A stretch of 64,000 bases of DNA from Oopsacas minuta (GCA_024704765.1 JAKMXF010000309.1:1-64000), one strand, 5' to 3'; positions 11,398 through 23,074 are shown, numbered from the stretch's first letter. Translations and numbers: made by a program. The notes: a model not told the origin generated them from the letters alone.

Positions 11398-12172
11398 TAT
11401 CTAATCTCTATCAATACAGATGATAGTATCTATTTGTGAATTTGTGTGTTTACTGTGTATTTTTTCTAACTTTCCCATTTATTGTTTCTACATTCTTCTA
11501 TTACAATTGTCTATTCAGATCCCTTGTATTATTCTACAATTACCAGTATTCTTTTTGTGAAATTATTGCTATATTTTGATTGATAATAACAATAACACAC
11601 CCTCTAGTACTTGTGTAGTATTTATATTTATATTCTATACATAATAAATGCTTACCAAACTCTTTTACTAATTTGACTGTATTTTATTGTATGTATATTT
11701 ATTCATTTTATCATGGTTATGGCTTAATTGACTCTTCAGGGGTCTCAGAGATTCTAAGGATGTGCTAATGGTAAACTAAATACACTTATACACTATATAC
11801 ACTCAAAACCATTTTCCATATTTGTTGAACATTATTTGAGGAAGATTGAGATTATACTAATTCACTTACACATTCCAAATCGCGTAATCTCACATACAAA
11901 TATACACAACACTATTTGGTTTGGTATATTCCGCGAATGATATCCATTTTAAAGATGTACATTCGATTTTTCTCGATAATCTGAGCCTGTGGCTGTGGAA
12001 ATGGAACTTCTGCAAACGGAGTGGAAGTAATAGAACGAATACACAGCCCATACAAATGTACTTCCATAAGGTGGAAACGTAATAGCATTTTTCGGCGTCC
12101 ATCTCACCCCGTTTGTTGAAGCTTTACTGAGGTTACAAATCGCATTTTGCGTGAATTTCCATTGCTAATATA
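11398..12172. other. Intergenic, no supported gene
   Basis: AT-rich DNA after the NHL pseudogene. The first 60 bases resemble the 3' flank of the other long NHL genes; the rest shows no clear repeat or coding pattern. Confidence 0.4.
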
Positions 12173-13505
12173 CAGGGTGTTTCACAATTGATGTCGTATT
12201 TTCTAAATTTGTTTATTATGCACCCATGCAATAATATCTGTGTATTTAAACTTGCAATCTAATTAATCTTACAGGGTTCTATTGAGTAATTATTTCATTC
12301 ATCAATCGAAACATTTTATAGCTTCTATTTCCATATCCAAATTGGGCTAATTATTTGCATAATATAATGGTGAAAGAATACAGTATCATGATTCGCTCAC
12401 ACGCTGTTGGCATACTACAAGCTGGCTCTTCTCAGAAGTTTGTGTCTCTTAAACTTGGAGTTAATATCCGTACAGTTCAGCGTTGGTGACGACTTTTCAA
12501 GAATGATTTGACATTAGAAAACAAAGGGGGACGTGGCCGTAAATCGTCCATATCGAAAGTTGCCAAGATTGTAATTACTAAATCAATTGGCAAAAAACGA
12601 CAGTCTGTACGTGGTCTATCCAAGAAATTAAAGTTGAAAGGTCATTTCGTATCTCAGAGTACAGTGTACCGTTATTTGACAAAAGAAAAGGGCGTAAATC
12701 TTACAAACGCCAGCGGCAGCCGTTAATAACAGAGAAAACATGGCTGCTAGGTTAAAATTTTGTAAAGAACGTGTCAATTGGACAGCAAATGATTGGAAAA
12801 ACATATTATTTACAGATGAATCACCGTTTGAGTTAAATCATCCCCCAAACAGGAAAAATGATTGTGTTTGGGCGAGAAACGCATTGGATGTCGAGCCCGT
12901 TCAGATGGTGAAATTTCCAAAGAAAATTCAAGTATAGGGTATGATGTCACATCGTGCACTGTCGGAGTTACATTTCATTCCCGTTGGACAAACTGTATCT
13001 GCAGAGTACTATGTTAGTGAGATACTGGGTAAAACTTTAATGTCTACAATGAACAGAAAGCGAGAAAGAGGCACAGTTGTTGAGAGGAAAATGTTAAAAA
13101 ATATGTCCCGTGCGATATTTCAACAAGATGGCGCTCCAGCTCACACGGTAAACATGACACAAAATTGGTTGAGAAGTAACCTAAAGAGTTTTTGGGCGAA
13201 AGGTACCTGGCCAGCCAACTCTCCAGACTTGAGTCCCATTGAGAACATATGGTCGATTTTGAAAGATGATCTAGATTCAATAGGTGAGATAAAAGACATA
13301 AAAATGTTGGAAAATCGACTGAAAACAGCATGGTCCAATATTTCACCAGAGGTTTTGGATAAATTGATGGATGGAATGCCAAAACGAATCCATAAGTGTA
13401 TTGAACTTAGTGGTGGATATATTGGCAAATAATTGTAGTAATATATCTAGTATTCTATTAGTTATGTAATATTGTATAACACGACATCAATTGTGAAACA
13501 CCCTG
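12173..13505 (+). mobile_element. Tc1/mariner transposon, DD37E type, inactive
   Basis: A 1333-base element with inverted ends CAGGGTGTTTCACAATTGAT (the right end is its reverse complement) flanked on both sides by TA (12171-12172 and 13506-13507). It contains a single transposase gene with inactivating mutations, so it can only move if supplied with transposase from elsewhere. Confidence 0.9.
12367..13432 (+). pseudogene. Transposase of the DD37E Tc1/mariner element
   Basis: The frame starts at ATG 12367 (MVKEYSIMIRSHAVGILQAG) with a helix-turn-helix region. A TGA at 12487 replaces a Trp codon in the RWWR-type motif. Frame changes occur between about 12695 and 12740, and a TAG at 12936 replaces another Trp. 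The catalytic triad can be read: Asp in LFTDESPFEL, Asp in IFQQDGAPAHT, and Glu in SPDLSPIENIW. There are 37 residues between the last two, hence DD37E. The C terminus GGYIGK is typical of the superfamily. At least two stops and two shifts make it non-functional. Confidence 0.85.
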
Positions 13506-13738
13506 TAGATAACTGTAACTCCGTTATATTCAACACGGATATATCTAAGTAGTTGAGCGCAATTCGCTTTTTATCCGCTTAAGTTTGGAGAACGATCGCT
13601 CACCGGTTCAAGTGCTAACCATAAGGCATATATATATATGCGCAGTGTTATATTTAGGTTTGGGAATGCCTCGCAAAGACCATGCTGCTGGGATAGCATT
13701 CGATACATGAATAGTTCTATACTACATTCAAGGATATA

Positions 13739-14642
13739 CAGTCAAGGGACAAAAGTATTCGACCACACAAATATATTGTCATATATTGTACACTCTTTCC
13801 CACTTGTATATATTGTATAGTCTATATTCGTAGCTGCAATCTAGTGATTTGTATAGAATAACATATGTTTTTCAAGAATTTCAAAAAATATTTTCACTTT
13901 CCACTTTGTGAAGGTGTTAATTATTAATAATTATTAAATAATCATTGATAATCAAAATATGTGGTAATTCAAAGCCTATAAAGAATAATAATTTCTGACT
14001 TGATATTTGAATTCTACGTAGGCGAGTTACCCCAGATTGAAAGTTTCAATGGGATTGAACAATTTTTGCCAAAGTTATAGAAGAATTTCAATTTGTGCCA
14101 CTTGTGCCACCTTTTGCAAAAGGTGGCACAAGTGGCCGCTACCAAGAGGTTATTTTGGAATTCCTGGGTTAGCATAGTCATATCAATCGAAAATATTAAT
14201 TAGACTTATTCCTCCTAACTCTAGTTGATTTCCTTGTAGTGACACTTTTCCTGCCACCTGTGTCACTTTGTTGCAAAGAGTGGCACAAATTGAAATTCTT
14301 CTATAACTTTGACAGAAATTGTTCAATCCCATTGAAACTTGTAATCTGGGGTAACTCGCCTACGTAGAATTCAAATATCAAGTCAGAGATTATTGATTCT
14401 TAATTAGCTTTTAATTATCATATATTTGATTATCAATGATTATCTAATGATTATTAATAATTAACACCTTCACAAAGTGTAAATCAAAAAAAATTTTTGA
14501 GATTCTGGAAAAATACATGTTATTCTATGCAAATTATTAGATTGCAGCTACGAATATAGACTACACAATATATACGAGTGGGAAAGAGTATACAATTTAT
14601 GGCAATATATTTGTGTGCTCGAATACTTTTGTCCCCTGACTG
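13739..14642. mobile_element. Large foldback MITE with long inverted repeats
   Basis: A 904-base element with ends CAGTCAAGGGACAAAAGTAT and its reverse complement (with minor changes), flanked by TA at 13737-13738 and 14643-14644. The inverted arms extend about 370 bases each, with matching segments such as attcgtagctgcaatcta and gcgagttacccca. No coding region is present. TA targets and CAG ends place it with Tc1/mariner-pogo elements. Confidence 0.85.
14099..14134. repeat. Perfect 36-base palindrome at the start of the foldback element's core
   Basis: The sequence is cacttgtgccacctttt, then gc, then aaaaggtggcacaagtg: 17-base perfect arms around GC, so all 36 bases are self-complementary. 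It lies inside the foldback MITE just after its left arm. Related imperfect GTGCCAC and GTGGCAC units occur at 14255-14290. Confidence 0.85.
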
Positions 14643-14710
14643 TATATAGTATATACATATCGACTAGGGCTTCTAGGCATAGAAAGTTAAGAGATTTATA
14701 ATTTAAGATA

Positions 14711-15456
14711 CAGTGGAAGCCGCTTAATCGGGACAGCTCGTGAGTCAATGTTTTGTCCCGATTAACCGATTATGATTATTGAAGTATTCAAAACTAGTTT
14801 TTCATTGTCACATGACCAGATATATCTTATTTCTCTATTACTAATCCTGATTTCTCTAGGTCTAGTAGAGATTTGGTTGTAGTATGGGTATAGTTCCGCT
14901 TCAAGAGGTCATAGAATGCGTTACGATATGTACTTAGAATGTAAGAAAATATAGTTTAAATAATTCTGCTTGTGTTTATTACCGCAACCCATGCAAAACG
15001 TTTGGATATCCAACAGTCTGGTCATTATTGAGGGAATTATACACGGTGGAATAGCCAATGAAACCTGAGGCGAGTGAGCAATGTTAATAATCTTAGTTTA
15101 GTAAATGGTAATCGCATCGGTGTTGTATTGTTATATTTGTAGAGAATATTCAAATTCCTAGTTTTAAAACAAACCCCATTTTACAATGATTCTGAATAAA
15201 TTTACAATCGTTTAATTGCTATAGAAATCCCAATTAAGCGAATACAATTAATATCCGGTTAACCGGGATAAGAAATCCTGAATAACCGATTATGAACTTA
15301 CAAATATTCGGGTAATCGGGATAAAAAATCCCGATTAACCGATTCGATGTCCCAATTATCCGACAATTTTTCTATGTAAAAAAACTGTTCCCAAACTATT
15401 GACGCGTTTAAGCGGATATCCCGATTATCCGAGTTCCGATTAAGCGGCTTCCACTG
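14711..15456. mobile_element. Pogo/Tigger-like non-autonomous element (complete)
   Basis: A 746-base element with inverted ends CAGTGGAAGCCGCTTAATCG at both termini and internal direct and inverted copies of cgattaaccgatta-type units. TA precedes it at 14709-14710; the right flank reads ATCAAG. The related segment at 31635-31650 reads gtatcaagtg without the element and acts as an empty site. No transposase is present. Confidence 0.8.
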
Positions 15457-16310
15457 ATCAAGTGAGACTCTTGAGGTGAAACCCGAAATCTAAATCAGAA
15501 TGTCCTATTAAGAAACAGGGAAATTTTATCCATATATGCTAAGACCGCGAGGCCGGATGAAAGTCGAGGCTGGGTGCCAAGGCTCCTTTGGCACCATGGT
15601 TAATCCGTTACTGAGCAAACCGTAAGTATAGTTTATTTTTGGCTAATTTGTTCACTATATATTCATTAAACAACAATAAATTTCCATATAAGAAATTTGA
15701 AAGTGTGAAAATCGGATTCAGCATCTTCGATTTAGTTAGTGAAGTTTTATCGATTTCTATTTACTTCCTTGATAAACACAATGAATACATAGTTATGTGA
15801 CAATTTCAAAATTGCATTCCGTAAATTCTTTCCTTCACAACGGACAAACAAACAAACAAACAATCAAACAGACTCCAATTGAGATCTAATAATATAGATT
15901 ATCGTTAGTTGCATTTATCTAATACAGCGCGATTCTCATATTAGGTCGCTGTATGACTGGCTGAAGTATCTTGAAGCATTGTTCCTTGTTTCAGAATGAG
16001 TATGAGACAGTTACAGTTATAGTTATCTGTGCTTTTGGGTCGCTACGCCACGGGATATCTCTGCACTACGTTCTTCGAGGTATTTGGCAGAAATTATAAT
16101 TTTTATCATCCATGGTCCATCCAAATTCTATTTAACGGCCTTCTGTGGTTTCAAAGATAAGAGTATTGAGAATGTAATTTTGGCATCATTTAGTCGATTT
16201 CTCTATGATATATTAATAATATATTTTCGCGCTGCTACCCCTTCAGAGATAAATACACCAAATTTGGCATGTGTACTCCTAATGACCTCTAGTTATGTAC
16301 CTGACATTTT
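15457..16310. repeat. Repeat C, copy 1
   Basis: Similar over about 800 bases to 31640-32440 in the same orientation, and in part to 25585-25900 in the opposite orientation. Shared landmarks are gaccgcgaggccgg, ggcaccatggttaatccg, an acaaacaaacaaac tract and gatatctctgcactacg. No coding capacity is seen. Confidence 0.65.
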
Positions 16311-16900
16311 AAATTTCCCATATGTATATTTCACACATTTTGATACCTCTGTATTTTAGTCCAATCAGATTGTCGGGTTTTACAATTTGTTACAAATACA
16401 TATAATTCCGCACTTTAATCTATTTTATCCATGTAGACTACAATATATATCTACATGATTTATCATATGATGAATAATTACACAAACAAATAATCCTGAG
16501 CTGCACCCACTCCCAGTCTGTCAGCTGGACATTTTAGTATTTGAAAGGATAGGATATTCAAATGTCAAAATAAAACCTGCGACAAATTTACGCTAAATAC
16601 AAAATTATACGAAAAAAGAAAAGGTATCTTGTATAGTACTAATATTAAAGTGGTACGTACAGGTTCTAGCTATCCATAAGGGATACTAAATGGGAGTTAC
16701 ACATAATAATAGCCCTTACGTTCTGAAAGATTTACATTTTATGGAAATGACAGGCACAAGAAAATGTCTTGATTTCAATTAAATTATTTTTATATTAACT
16801 GAGTATGGTTTTACAACAATAAAGAATTATGACTCTACCAGATCTGTAATTGCCAAATTATCCACAATCTATGTGAAGACCAACATTTCACAAAGTCTAG
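16311..16900. other. Intergenic, nothing recognised
   Basis: AT-rich sequence between repeat C and the upstream block of the first short NHL gene; no domain, RNA gene or terminal repeat seen. Confidence 0.4.
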
Positions 16901-17564
16901 AATCTATTTGACAAAACTGCTTCAAGAAAGATTTTGTTCGTTCTATTGTGTATGTATTTATCGACAAATCGTGGAATTTTGTAAATACACTGGATTTCCT
17001 AGTTTTACATTAAAATACAGAAGGAAACTGAGCTATTCTTTGGGAAAAGGGCACATGCATTTTCTGGGATTTTAAATTATTTACTGTATTTTTTAAGAGT
17101 ATAGGATAATCTATGTATCCTGGCTACGTCTCTGAATGGGAGTTATTCGTTATTCCCATGGATGTTATTGTTAATACGGAGTACATACATCGACGCTGTT
17201 CTATTAACGTTGCACTGTTTTTCATAAAACCATTGTCTCTATCGAATATATACAGTCAACTCCTGTTATATCAAACGCAGATACATCCAAATACCGATTA
17301 TATTGAAGTCTTAAATTATTTACAAATATGGCCTCAAACCGTCAAAGCAATATATATTACATGATTTGTATCGCAGTATTTATCACGGCCACTTGAGGTT
17401 CGATATACCAGGAGTTGACTGTATTGAATAACTTGTATTACTTTAATATCCATAACAATCTATTTGTATTGTATATAATGCTATAGTATTATATTACATT
17501 GAAAGTATTCTTATTCTATTTATATCAATTTTAGTTTAATAAGCTTATAATTAAGATTTGTAGA
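16900..17564 (+). promoter_or_regulatory. 5' flank of short NHL gene 1 (shared upstream block)
   Basis: About 640 bases closely matching 29710-30347 and the reverse complement of 40945-41560, upstream of the other short-start genes. It contains a 169-base MITE (17253-17421) and ends tcaattttagtttaataagc then tttgtag just before ATG. The promoter should be inside this block; no experimental start is known. Confidence 0.45.
17253..17421. mobile_element. Pogo-like MITE in the short NHL upstream block, copy 1
   Basis: Ends CAGTCAACTCCTG and CAGGAGTTGACTG are inverted copies flanked by TA (17251-17252, 17422-17423). Length 169. The same element sits at the same place upstream of the genes at 30348 and 40944, so it was inserted before the genes duplicated. 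Confidence 0.8.
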
Positions 17565-18476
17565 ATGGCTACTGCTCATAGAGAAGATGCAGATCATGGA
17601 GAAGATAACTTTATTCTAGAAATACATCGAATAAAGGAGAGAATTCAAATTATAGCTGGAGCAATCGATTATACAAATAAGAAACAACCTTTAGTTCGTG
17701 TTTGTGAGAGAGCAGAAGGAACTGCTCAACTTAACTTTCCACTAGGCGTTGTTTTAGATGAGAACACAGGAGATATTTATATAACAGATCGATGGAATCA
17801 CTGTGTTAAAGTGTTTGACACTACTGCTAAGTATTTATTCAAATTCGGAGACAGTAAAGGTGAAAGTATGATGTACTACCCGAGAGGTTCAACTATTTGT
17901 GGGAATAGAATACTTATTTCTCAATCTAATCACTGTATAATGAACTATCAACTTGATGGAAAGTTTATTTCCAAAGTTGGTACATTTGGAAAAGGAAATT
18001 TGGAGTTTAATTATCCTCAAGGTATAACAATCGATGAATTCAATAGAGATGTTTACATTTGTGATGAATATAACAATCGCATTCAAATACTCTCAGAAAA
18101 CCTTCATTACAAGTCACAGTTTGGTAAAGATATTCTCACAAAACCTCTTGAGGTCAAACTCAATCGAGACAATATTTTTATCCTGGATGAATCAAATCCT
18201 TGTCTACACATTTTCAATAAAGATCTTGTCCTACAGAAGAATATCATTTCTAAGGGAAAAGGACAGCAAGTGATATATCCCTGGTTCTTCTTTCTAGACA
18301 ATTCTGATAATATTTTAATCTCAGATTATTGTTCTAATTCTATTCGTATTTTCAATTCTAATTATGAATGTATCCACAAAATCTCTACTCCTGAACCAAC
18401 AGGAATTACATTAGATGACAAAGATAGAATTATTGTCGTGAGTGGAGCTAGTGAGAAATGTCTATTGATATTCTAA
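17565..18476 (+). CDS. Short-type NHL-repeat protein 1
   Basis: An intact 303-codon single-exon gene from ATG 17565 (A at -3, G at +4) to TAA at 18474-18476. It has a short charged N terminus (MATAHREDADHGEDNF) that lacks the long type's extended coiled coil, then IDYTNKKQPLVRVC and six NHL blades to the C terminus (CLLIF). Variable-loop residues include TDRWNH, NYPQGIT, CDEYNN, TKPLEV and IYPWFF. No signal peptide, RING or membrane segment is present. It should be a cytosolic or nuclear six-bladed propeller; ligand unknown. Confidence 0.85.
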   Translation: MATAHREDADHGEDNFILEIHRIKERIQIIAGAIDYTNKKQPLVRVCERAEGTAQLNFPLGVVLDENTGDIYITDRWNHCVKVFDTTAKYLFKFGDSKGESMMYYPRGSTICGNRILISQSNHCIMNYQLDGKFISKVGTFGKGNLEFNYPQGITIDEFNRDVYICDEYNNRIQILSENLHYKSQFGKDILTKPLEVKLNRDNIFILDESNPCLHIFNKDLVLQKNIISKGKGQQVIYPWFFFLDNSDNILISDYCSNSIRIFNSNYECIHKISTPEPTGITLDDKDRIIVVSGASEKCLLIF

Positions 18477-18860
18477 TACTCTTAGATATTTACTACTTTA
18501 TGTTACCCATTTTTTTTACATTGTATTTGTTTTTATACTAAATATTTTGTCGTATTTCCAGTAATGAATCTTTACATTACTTTTACTATTCCTTTCGTCT
18601 CTAATCCATAATACTTTCCAGCCCTTAATGCCACGGTTCTAACCTCTATATTAATGAACTCCTTCATATAGACAGCAATACAATATTTGAGATACTGTGG
18701 GCACCCTCTGTCTACCAATTGTGGAAACCGCTGCCTTGTAACTTTTATACTTTAATTTCGGTCGTGCTTGTGGTACACAGGGATATATGCATATACATAT
18801 GTTTCAGGCATTTATCAGGGTGCCCCTGTGCTCAGGGGTTCTCATTTTGGAGAATTACTA
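18477..18860. repeat. 3' flank of short NHL genes with hAT-like repeat A
   Basis: Closely similar to 24736-25125 and, inverted, to 23075-23317 and 39785-40032; a solo copy is at 32450-32675. The segment ending gtggaaaccgctg reads inverted as CAGCGGTTtCCAC, like the end of a hAT element. Similarity continues past it to about 18860, where the MSMO1-derived sequence begins. Confidence 0.6.
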
Positions 18861-18947
18861 TGAGGCTACCAATGATTTGTACTATATTCACCTATACAGA
18901 GATAATGGACATTTCATTTGACTATGAAACAATTCCGCCTTGGTATA

Positions 18948-20258
18948 CAGGATGGCCAATAAGTTCTGGCACATAACTTTATATCGTACCAAAATCTTTC
19001 ATGATTTAGATTGATTGACGTTACTGGTTTGTATTTATTCTGTTATCTCTCGCAATACAATATTCATTGAAAAATACACTATTTGAACACCAGGAACAAA
19101 TTATCAGCTATGGAGAAAGAATGGTCGGCGATTGTTGAATTATTTCAAAAAGGGAAAAAACAAAAAGAAATAATGAAACTTTTAAAAATTCCACAGACAC
19201 GTCGGAATTTCGTAATCCGTACGATAAAACGCTTCAATGAGACTGGTGGCGTGATGGACAGAGCCAGAACTGGTCGCCCGGTCTCCATCACGACCGTAAA
19301 GATGCGAAAGGTAGTGCGGAGTCGAGTGTGGCGAAATCCTCAGCGATCGATCAGAAAAATGGCTAAAGAACTGAAAATATCCCGTGGATCTCTTCAAACG
19401 ATTGTCAAGAGAGACTTAGGGCTATCTTCGTTTAAGAAAAGGAAAGTCCATTTCCTTTCAGACAAAATAAAGACAAAGAGGCTCTCAAGAAGCAAAGTCC
19501 TCCATACACGATTCGCAGCCCAGGGACTGGATCGAGTCCTTTTCTCCGATAAAAAACTTTTCACCGTTGAACAAGCATTCAATCGTCAAAACGATAGAAT
19601 ATTATCTAAAAGCACTTCTACTATCCCTGATGAGTACAGGTACGTCAAAAGAGTCCAGAAACCACTCTCGTTGATGGTTTGGGCCGGAGTATCTTCTGTT
19701 GGCCGGACACCACTGGTTTTCGTCCCTGCAGGGGTCAAAATAAATGCTGCAACGTATAAGGAGCTCATTTTACAGTCCATTGTGAAAGATCTTGGTGAGA
19801 TGATGTTTGAAAACCAGCCGTTCATATTCCAACAAGACGGTGCTCCTGCCCATACAGCAAACAGTACTCAGGAATGGCTTTGGACAAATATTCCTGACTT
19901 TATCTCAAAGGTAGAATGGCCGCCGTCTAGCCCAGACCTTAATCCTCTAGATTTCTCAGTGTGGTCCATTTTAGAGTCAAGTGCTTGCTCGAAGCCCATA
20001 ACAGTATTGAGTCTCTAAAGCAATCTCTGACGAGAGAATGGGAAAAAATCCCACAGTAGATGCTGCGTACCGCAGTGTGGGCAGTCCCCGGGCGTCTGAA
20101 GGCTGTTATCAAAAAGAAAGGCGGATACATAGAATAGAGATTGTGCACAATAAAACTCATAATGCCAAACTACTTATGCTAAAATATCAACTCAATATAA
20201 TGAATATTAGTTAAATTATAGTAGTTTTTCTATGTGCCAGAACTTATTGGCCACCCTG
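18948..20258 (+). mobile_element. Mariner-type transposon of the DD37D (maT) kind
   Basis: Ends CAGGATGGCCAATAAGTTCT and, inverted, CAGGGTGGCCAATAAGTTCT, flanked by TA (18946-18947 and 20259-20260). The unoccupied target, tggtataagc, is preserved in the intact MSMO1 gene at 36970-36979, so the insertion followed the duplication of the MSMO1 region. The element holds one transposase gene. Confidence 0.95.
19110..20137 (+). pseudogene. maT-type DD37D transposase, lightly damaged
   Basis: ATG at 19110 begins MEKEWSAIVELFQKGKKQKE. Two helix-turn-helix segments are followed by the catalytic core with Asp in VLFSDKKLFT, Asp in IFQQDGAPAHT and Asp in SPDLNPLDFSVW. Thirty-seven residues separate the last two, hence DD37D. 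The reading frame is clean to about 19980, where a one-base change shifts it so that the protein ends early at 20018. In the shifted frame the normal C terminus continues (HNSIESLKQSLTREWEK, later KKGGYIE) with one stop at 20057. The damage is slight, suggesting a fairly recent insertion. Confidence 0.85.
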
Positions 20259-21534
20259 TAAGCTTTGCCTCAAATCATTTATATGTTTATTAATTGAGGA
20301 TTCCTGGCATTACTTTTCTCATCGTTTCCTACTCCATGGTGCTCTTTACAAACAAGTTCATAAGATCCATCATAATTTCCATGCGCCTTTTGATTTAGCC
20401 GCGGAGTATGCACATCCGGTTGAGATAATCCTTTTATCGGGTGGATTTTTGTCGGAATCGTACTCTTTTGTGATCACCTAATCTTCATGTGGGTGTGGAT
20501 GTGTTTGAGACTGCTAGTTGTAGTAGATGCACATACCGGATATAACCACTGGCAGCCCCTACATATACTTCCGTTCTATGGCGGTGCTCATTTTCATGAT
20601 TTCCATCATAGAACGTTTGATGGAAATTTCGCTTCAACATTCACTTATTTGGATAAACTCTTTGGAACAGTTTGCCAGTACCGAAATTTTTACAAGGAAT
20701 TAGAGATGAAGGAGTAGGATAAATATTATTGTTATTCTTTAGGTTACTTCTTGTTTTGTGTTTATTCTCTAGGTGACAAACAATGAATGTTTTAATCATA
20801 TGATAAATCTGTATACTACTCGTAACTATTATGCTCTGAAAAAATATCGAATATTGAAATCTTACATAGAAAGTGTGAAAATATGATTGTCTTGAGACAG
20901 GGCATTTCGTGCATGTATTATATCATTTAGTTTTTGTGATGTTTTACTGGTTGAATTTTCAATGATTTCAGTTGGTAAATCTGGTAGTGGATCTGGTATT
21001 TGACATTTTGACATTTCATCTTTGTTTTGTGATTGTTTTTGGGGTGTTACTTACTTGTTTTTGTTTACTGTTTCTGTGTACAATTATTCTTGGTGTTATG
21101 GATTGCATGTGGTTGGAGTTATTTAACACCAGTGGGCCTTGGATCGATATTGGAAGTATTTGTTGATATTGAAAGAGACTTGATCTATTCTTGGGTAATT
21201 GTGAGCCATTGATGGAGTAATGTTAAGCTTTTGGAGACGTGAAGTTGGTTGTGAAGGTGAAGATACTTGAGGTTGCTGTTGGTGTCTTGTTATCTTATTC
21301 TTAATGTTGAGGATATTATTGCCTTTAGCTTTACGTTGAGATGGTGGTAGGTAGCTAGAAATGACGTAATAATAATATGCAATGATTGCACAGTATTGAC
21401 AGATCAAGAACAAAGTTCATATTTTTACTAGAAACTTTTGGCTTGAACTTGGCATGAACTTTGTACATGTGAGCACACAACATCTAGCAACACTGGATTG
21501 CACAGACATAAATTTGAATAGAAAAGTCAATATA

Positions 21535-21600
21535 CAGGTAAACCTCCGAGATACGGCATCACCTGAAAAATAATTTTGTGCTGTATCTCAGAGGTTGCCC
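21535..21600. mobile_element. Mini pogo-like MITE remnant, left copy
   Basis: TA then CAGGTAAACCTCCGAGATAC, closing about 65 bases later with the near-complement gctgtatctcagaggttgcc. It is the same end family as 51318-51624. It is repeated at 38250-38315 in the duplicate. Confidence 0.5.
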
Positions 21601-21954
21601 TTATACACGCTCCATATGCGCTATATTTTAAGGACGAATAATCAGATGTTAACAATAATACGCATTACTAATGGTTATTGAAAACAGATTAACCGAGGAG
21701 GAAGTTTTGTCCTAGAGATTCCATGTGTCTACAGTCTACAATAAATATGGACATAAGATGTAAATAGAAAATGAATGATATTGTGGCCCCCCAGTCTTCA
21801 GACAGACTCCTCTAAGGCAAAACACCCCCGGGAGGCAAAAACACGATTTCAACTATTCATTAAGATACGAACATTTCGCTAGAGACATATATTGAATCAG
21901 ATCATTTGAGGCACTCCTCGAGTTGTTGGAGTGGAGATTTGCCATGGATTAGTG

Positions 21955-22390
21955 CAGCGGTTCTCAAACTTTTCACCCGTGAACCGCTCTTAAGGCATTA
22001 GTCGATCGTGTTAAACAAGATCGCGATCCCGATCATTTTCCGATCGTTTGTCTATTATTCAAGACATATATTTTTGATAGTTACATCATTTCTTATGCCA
22101 AAAGAAACTTAGTTGCGAATCAACGCATTCTACGAACGAATATTGCTGATTGTTGGACACAAATTTGCAACAATTACCTAAGTATAAATAACGCTAATGA
22201 TAGTAGCATTCATAGTATAAACAAATGATCGAAAAATTTTGTGCCAAAAAAGGATCGCGATCTTACATCTGATCCTTAATAAAGCAATGATCACACATTC
22301 CTCCCATAGACTGCAATTTGAGATCCTGTGGATCCCCTACTGCGTCCGTGGACCAACAAGAGAGTCCATGGACCACATTTTGGGAACGAA
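21955..22390. mobile_element. hAT-like MITE, left copy
   Basis: Opens with CAGCGGTTCTCAAACTTTTC, a typical hAT end. It contains inverted gatcgcgatc units about 240 bases apart and closes near gaccacattttggg, similar to the end of repeat A. A duplicate is at 38669-39104. Confidence 0.5.
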
Positions 22391-23074
22391 ATGTCGGATT
22401 CCCCAACATTCCTTATGACCAATTTCCATCAATGGTACCAAACACAGACTTCTTCCTCTTCTGCTCTCTCCCTCTCACACATTTCCATAAAATCCTTATC
22501 ACTCAATTAACCAGCAATACAAGAATCAGATAACTCAGATCTCAATCTATCTATCTCTACCATACAGGCCGTATGTTGGGAAAGATAGACTTGAAAAATT
22601 TGGAAATAAATTCAGTTCATCTTCAACTTCAAATCACAATAGAATTCTTGTAGAATTGTATGTGCATTTTCCATTCCCTAATCGATAATTGTTCAGTTTG
22701 TACATTTAGAACCTCGAATTGGTGTGAGATTTCGCGAACTATTTGCTCAACTAGGTTGGTTTGAATTCCTTTTATCATTCAATTCTACTTTATACAATTT
22801 AAGATATGAATAATGGATCGATCGGCATTTGCATCAACTTCGAATGGATAAGTGTATTGATTGAGGTGTGAAATTTCGGTAGAATTAGAAGATTGTATTT
22901 GTAACTGTTCAGGAGTTAAAAATTTAGAAAATTGTCTCTAATTGCTCCCATTCATCATTAGCAGTGACGTCATCATGATCAATACTGATAGGTAGGGAAT
23001 GGAAATTGTGTTCTTAAGTTAGGTAAACATTTCTAAGTAATTAAAGTGTAATAAGTAACCCACCCATGTTGGGC

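Larger units (their letters stand above)
18865..20716 (+). pseudogene. MSMO1 pseudogene (3' half, split by a mariner element)
   Basis: 18865-18945 and 20261-20716 together match 36893-37433, the rear 60 percent of the intact MSMO1 gene. The first part of the gene is missing: homology begins abruptly at ctaccaatg, directly after repeat A. A 1311-base mariner element (18948-20258) sits between the two pieces with a TA duplication. A further frame change exists near 20450 (ggatttttgtcgg against ggattttttctcgg). It cannot make the enzyme. Confidence 0.9.
20261..23060 (+). repeat. Segmental duplication, left copy (matches 36976-39775)
   Basis: About 2.8 kb running from inside MSMO1 through its 3' flank is nearly identical to the corresponding stretch starting at 36976. 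Differences are scattered substitutions and small indels, such as tatactactcg against tatacagtcg. Both copies lead into a minus-strand short NHL gene. No additional gene is supported in the spacer, but it contains a hAT-like MITE (21955) and a small pogo-like remnant (21535). Confidence 0.9.

Noticed and set aside
13044-13428. Two minus-strand open frames of 95 and 112 codons
   Set aside because: Shadows of the DD37E transposase on the other strand.
15840-15870. acaaacaaac tract and its relatives at 32022, 25775 and 49440
   Set aside because: Simple repeat inside repeat C and related sequence; not a CRISPR-like or functional array.
20972-21166. 64-codon hydrophobic plus-strand frame (also 37687-37881)
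   Set aside because: No ATG; low-complexity T-rich DNA gives hydrophobic codons by chance; identity follows from the duplication.
21123-21413. 96-codon minus-strand frame, identical at 37838-38128
   Set aside because: Conserved only because the 2.8 kb block is a recent duplicate. No ATG at the start and no domain. An acceptor-like tttctag makes a lone terminal exon possible but unsupported.
22318-22533. 71-codon frame in the duplicated spacer
   Set aside because: Overlaps the end of a hAT-like MITE and related repeat A sequences.
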